Shown piece by piece: positions 62,517 to 64,000 of a DNA stretch of 64,000 nt. The first letter of the stretch is position 1, and each line of letters opens with the position of its first letter. Location of the stretch: NCBI GenBank assembly GCA_016715105.1, contig JADKBO010000030.1, forward strand, positions 1 to 64,000. Direction: 5' to 3'. Under the pieces are notes generated by a model, which saw nothing but the letters and a program-made list of their open reading frames with translations, did no database searches and was not told the DNA's origin. Position numbers and translations under genes: made by a program. Source of the DNA: Saprospiraceae bacterium. GTDB taxonomy: Bacteria > Bacteroidota > Bacteroidia > Chitinophagales > Saprospiraceae.

Positions 62517-63959
62517 ATGTGTAAATTAATAACCTTTGTATTATTTCTTGAAAGCTTTGCTTTGTTTTGTCAAGATCGACTTTTAGTAAAAAATCAATAT
62601 ATAATCGATTTGGCAGAAGTAAAGGACGCTGCTTTTGTAACCTTGAGTAGGCCTTTTCATGAAAGTTTTACAGTATTGACAAAATTCTCAACTCCAGGGG
62701 ACTTCCTAATATCAAAAGAAATAAAATTAGATTCTTTTAAGCTTCAGGATATTTCTACACTTGAATATGATACAATCAAAGAATTAATTTACCTTTTTGG
62801 AACGGTTTCTAAAGATTCTACGCAATTTTTTACATATATCACCTTAAATAATGAATTGGAAATAATTGGCGTTAAATATTTTCCTATTGAGCCTTTTTAT
62901 GGTTCATTGATTAAGACGAATATTTATAATAATGAATTGGTTATTTGTGTGCAAAGTGGGGAAATGGCCAACTTTAAACGAGCTAGTGCCATATATCTAT
63001 ATAATCTTAATGAAGACACCTTTAAAGAAAAAGTTTTTGATATTAACCTTATAAAAGATGCTAAGTATCTTCCTTCTAATAAAATATTAATAGATATTGG
63101 TACAATTCTAAGGTTATATGATCCAATTAAAGAAACGCTTGTAGAAAATATCTTTCTTAATAAACAAAAGGTTTCTTATCTCGCAACTTCAGATCTGCAT
63201 TTTGATTCGGAAATAAATAATTATTTTTTCTTTACTCCGGCGGGTTTGGCACCAAATGTTCACCCAAATATTGAAAATACAGACAATTATTCGGGTGTCT
63301 TGTATAAACTCAATGCTAATTTTCAAATAGAAAAGTATAAAAGACTTGGAAGGTTTAGAGAATATCCCGCACCAACAAAAGGAATGAACTACTATAATAT
63401 GGACAATATTTATTTAGGAATTCTAAATTACAGTACCAGTTTTGTAAGCGCGGAAACGGAAAAAAAATATTTTACAGTATCAAAACTCAATTCCGACTTA
63501 GAAGTAAAATGGGAGCAAACTTTAATTCCTAATTCTGATGCAGAATATATTTGGCTACAAGGCATTGAAGTAATGAAAAACGGCACTTGTTTAGCGTATG
63601 GTAGGCAGGGAAAAGACGCTTTTTTCAATAATAATTTGAATGGTTTTGTTGTGAAGTTTGATGAAGACGGAGAGGTTATTCCATTGGGTGATATCACTGA
63701 TACAAAAACCACAGATTTTTATTCGATCAAAATGTTCCCAAACCCGGTTGTTGATCAGTTCATTATAGAATTAGAGAATAACCAAAAACAACTGAATTTT
63801 AAACTATTTGATGCGCAAGGTAAATTGGTCTTGACAAACAAAACATTGAGTACTGGCGTCAATACTTTGGATATGAGCAGCTTGAGATCAGGAAGTTATT
63901 ATTATCAAATATCTGATGATGTGCAGATTTTGAAATCTGATATAGTCATAAAGATTTAG
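62517..63959 (+). CDS. T9SS-sorted secreted protein, paralogue B
   Basis: 480 residues, the same length and layout as paralogue A: signal peptide (TFVLFLESFALFCQ), DRLLVKNQYIIDLAEVKDAA, the same beta-rich body, and a nearly identical T9SS C-terminal domain (MFPNPVVDQFIIELENNQ). It starts 15 bases after the terminator of the lipoprotein gene, leaving little room for its own promoter. The 3' flank ATTGGGCCTTTAA is also shared with paralogue A, so the duplicated unit extends past the stop. A third unit could begin right of the window. Confidence 0.85.
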   Translation: MCKLITFVLFLESFALFCQDRLLVKNQYIIDLAEVKDAAFVTLSRPFHESFTVLTKFSTPGDFLISKEIKLDSFKLQDISTLEYDTIKELIYLFGTVSKDSTQFFTYITLNNELEIIGVKYFPIEPFYGSLIKTNIYNNELVICVQSGEMANFKRASAIYLYNLNEDTFKEKVFDINLIKDAKYLPSNKILIDIGTILRLYDPIKETLVENIFLNKQKVSYLATSDLHFDSEINNYFFFTPAGLAPNVHPNIENTDNYSGVLYKLNANFQIEKYKRLGRFREYPAPTKGMNYYNMDNIYLGILNYSTSFVSAETEKKYFTVSKLNSDLEVKWEQTLIPNSDAEYIWLQGIEVMKNGTCLAYGRQGKDAFFNNNLNGFVVKFDEDGEVIPLGDITDTKTTDFYSIKMFPNPVVDQFIIELENNQKQLNFKLFDAQGKLVLTNKTLSTGVNTLDMSSLRSGSYYYQISDDVQILKSDIVIKI

Positions 63960-64000
63960 ATTAATTGGGCCTTTAACCACAATTAGCAATTGATTGAATC

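Overview
The window comes from the chromosome of a member of the Bacteroidota, most likely a Saprospiria/Chitinophagales-type bacterium. The base composition is AT-rich. Surface proteins carry type IX secretion (T9SS) C-terminal sorting domains. There is a TonB-receptor-like outer membrane protein with a carboxypeptidase-regulatory-like head, an ExbD, and one IPTL-CTERM protein. The best promoter match has the Bacteroidota form TTG-N20-TAnnTTTG, and Shine-Dalgarno sites are mostly absent. I saw no rRNA, tRNA, CRISPR array or phage. The genus cannot be fixed from sequence alone.

Layout. 0-4.5 kb: the 3' end of an RHS-repeat gene, small membrane proteins that may be its immunity partners, and a graveyard of broken genes mixed with three decayed copies of a REP-associated tyrosine transposase. 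4.5-9 kb: a frameshifted outer-membrane beta-barrel receptor and a YD-repeat-like T9SS protein. 9-13.5 kb: a GH10 xylanase, then a tight glutamine-synthetase-like / small-molecule kinase / HAD phosphatase cluster. 13.5-18 kb: a structured inverted-repeat element, ExbD, an orphan antitoxin-like protein, and a coupled pair of unknown protein plus TPR-AAA ATPase. 18-21 kb: lipoprotein, membrane protein, histidine kinase and LuxR-type response regulator. 21-30 kb: LOG-family hydrolase, HD phosphohydrolase, type-B carboxylesterase, a dispersed palindromic repeat cluster, sterol-desaturase-like membrane enzyme, an antitoxin with a mostly deleted PIN toxin, a CorC-type transporter and an EEP nuclease. 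30-39 kb: Crp/Fnr regulator, DUF2256 plus TIGR03643-like pair, HtpG, a cyclophilin-FKBP fusion, ferrochelatase, and a very basic repeat protein with a CBM48-like head.

39-50 kb: a 1164-residue NtrY-like histidine kinase, then a rightward cluster (secreted protein, membrane protein, lipoprotein, polyprenyl glycosylphosphotransferase, PolX-like PHP protein) that points to envelope polysaccharide. It is followed by a four-helix-bundle gene set inside dense arrays of a roughly 14-base repeat. 50-59 kb, mostly leftward: an RraA-like and a mandelate-racemase-like pair, an IPTL-CTERM protein (rightward), a serine hydrolase with a rhodanese, a PASTA protein, and a folate-linked block (thyA, pabB, pabC). 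59-64 kb: two paralogous T9SS proteins around a lipoprotein.

A theme of the whole window is gene breakage. At least six otherwise family-like genes are interrupted: OM receptor, HAD hydrolase, mandelate racemase-like enzyme, IPTL-CTERM protein, PASTA protein, and the small membrane protein near 3.3 kb. Several breaks sit at short homopolymers, so uncorrected indel errors must be separated from true pseudogenes. The candidates I find most worth pursuing are the CBM48 plus AT-hook-like repeat protein (36.6-38.5 kb), the GS-like/kinase/HAD cluster (10.4-13.4 kb), the repeat-embedded four-helix-bundle gene (49.5-50.6 kb), the structured inverted-repeat elements at 13.5 and 43.3 kb, and the unknown-plus-AAA pair (15.1-17.2 kb).
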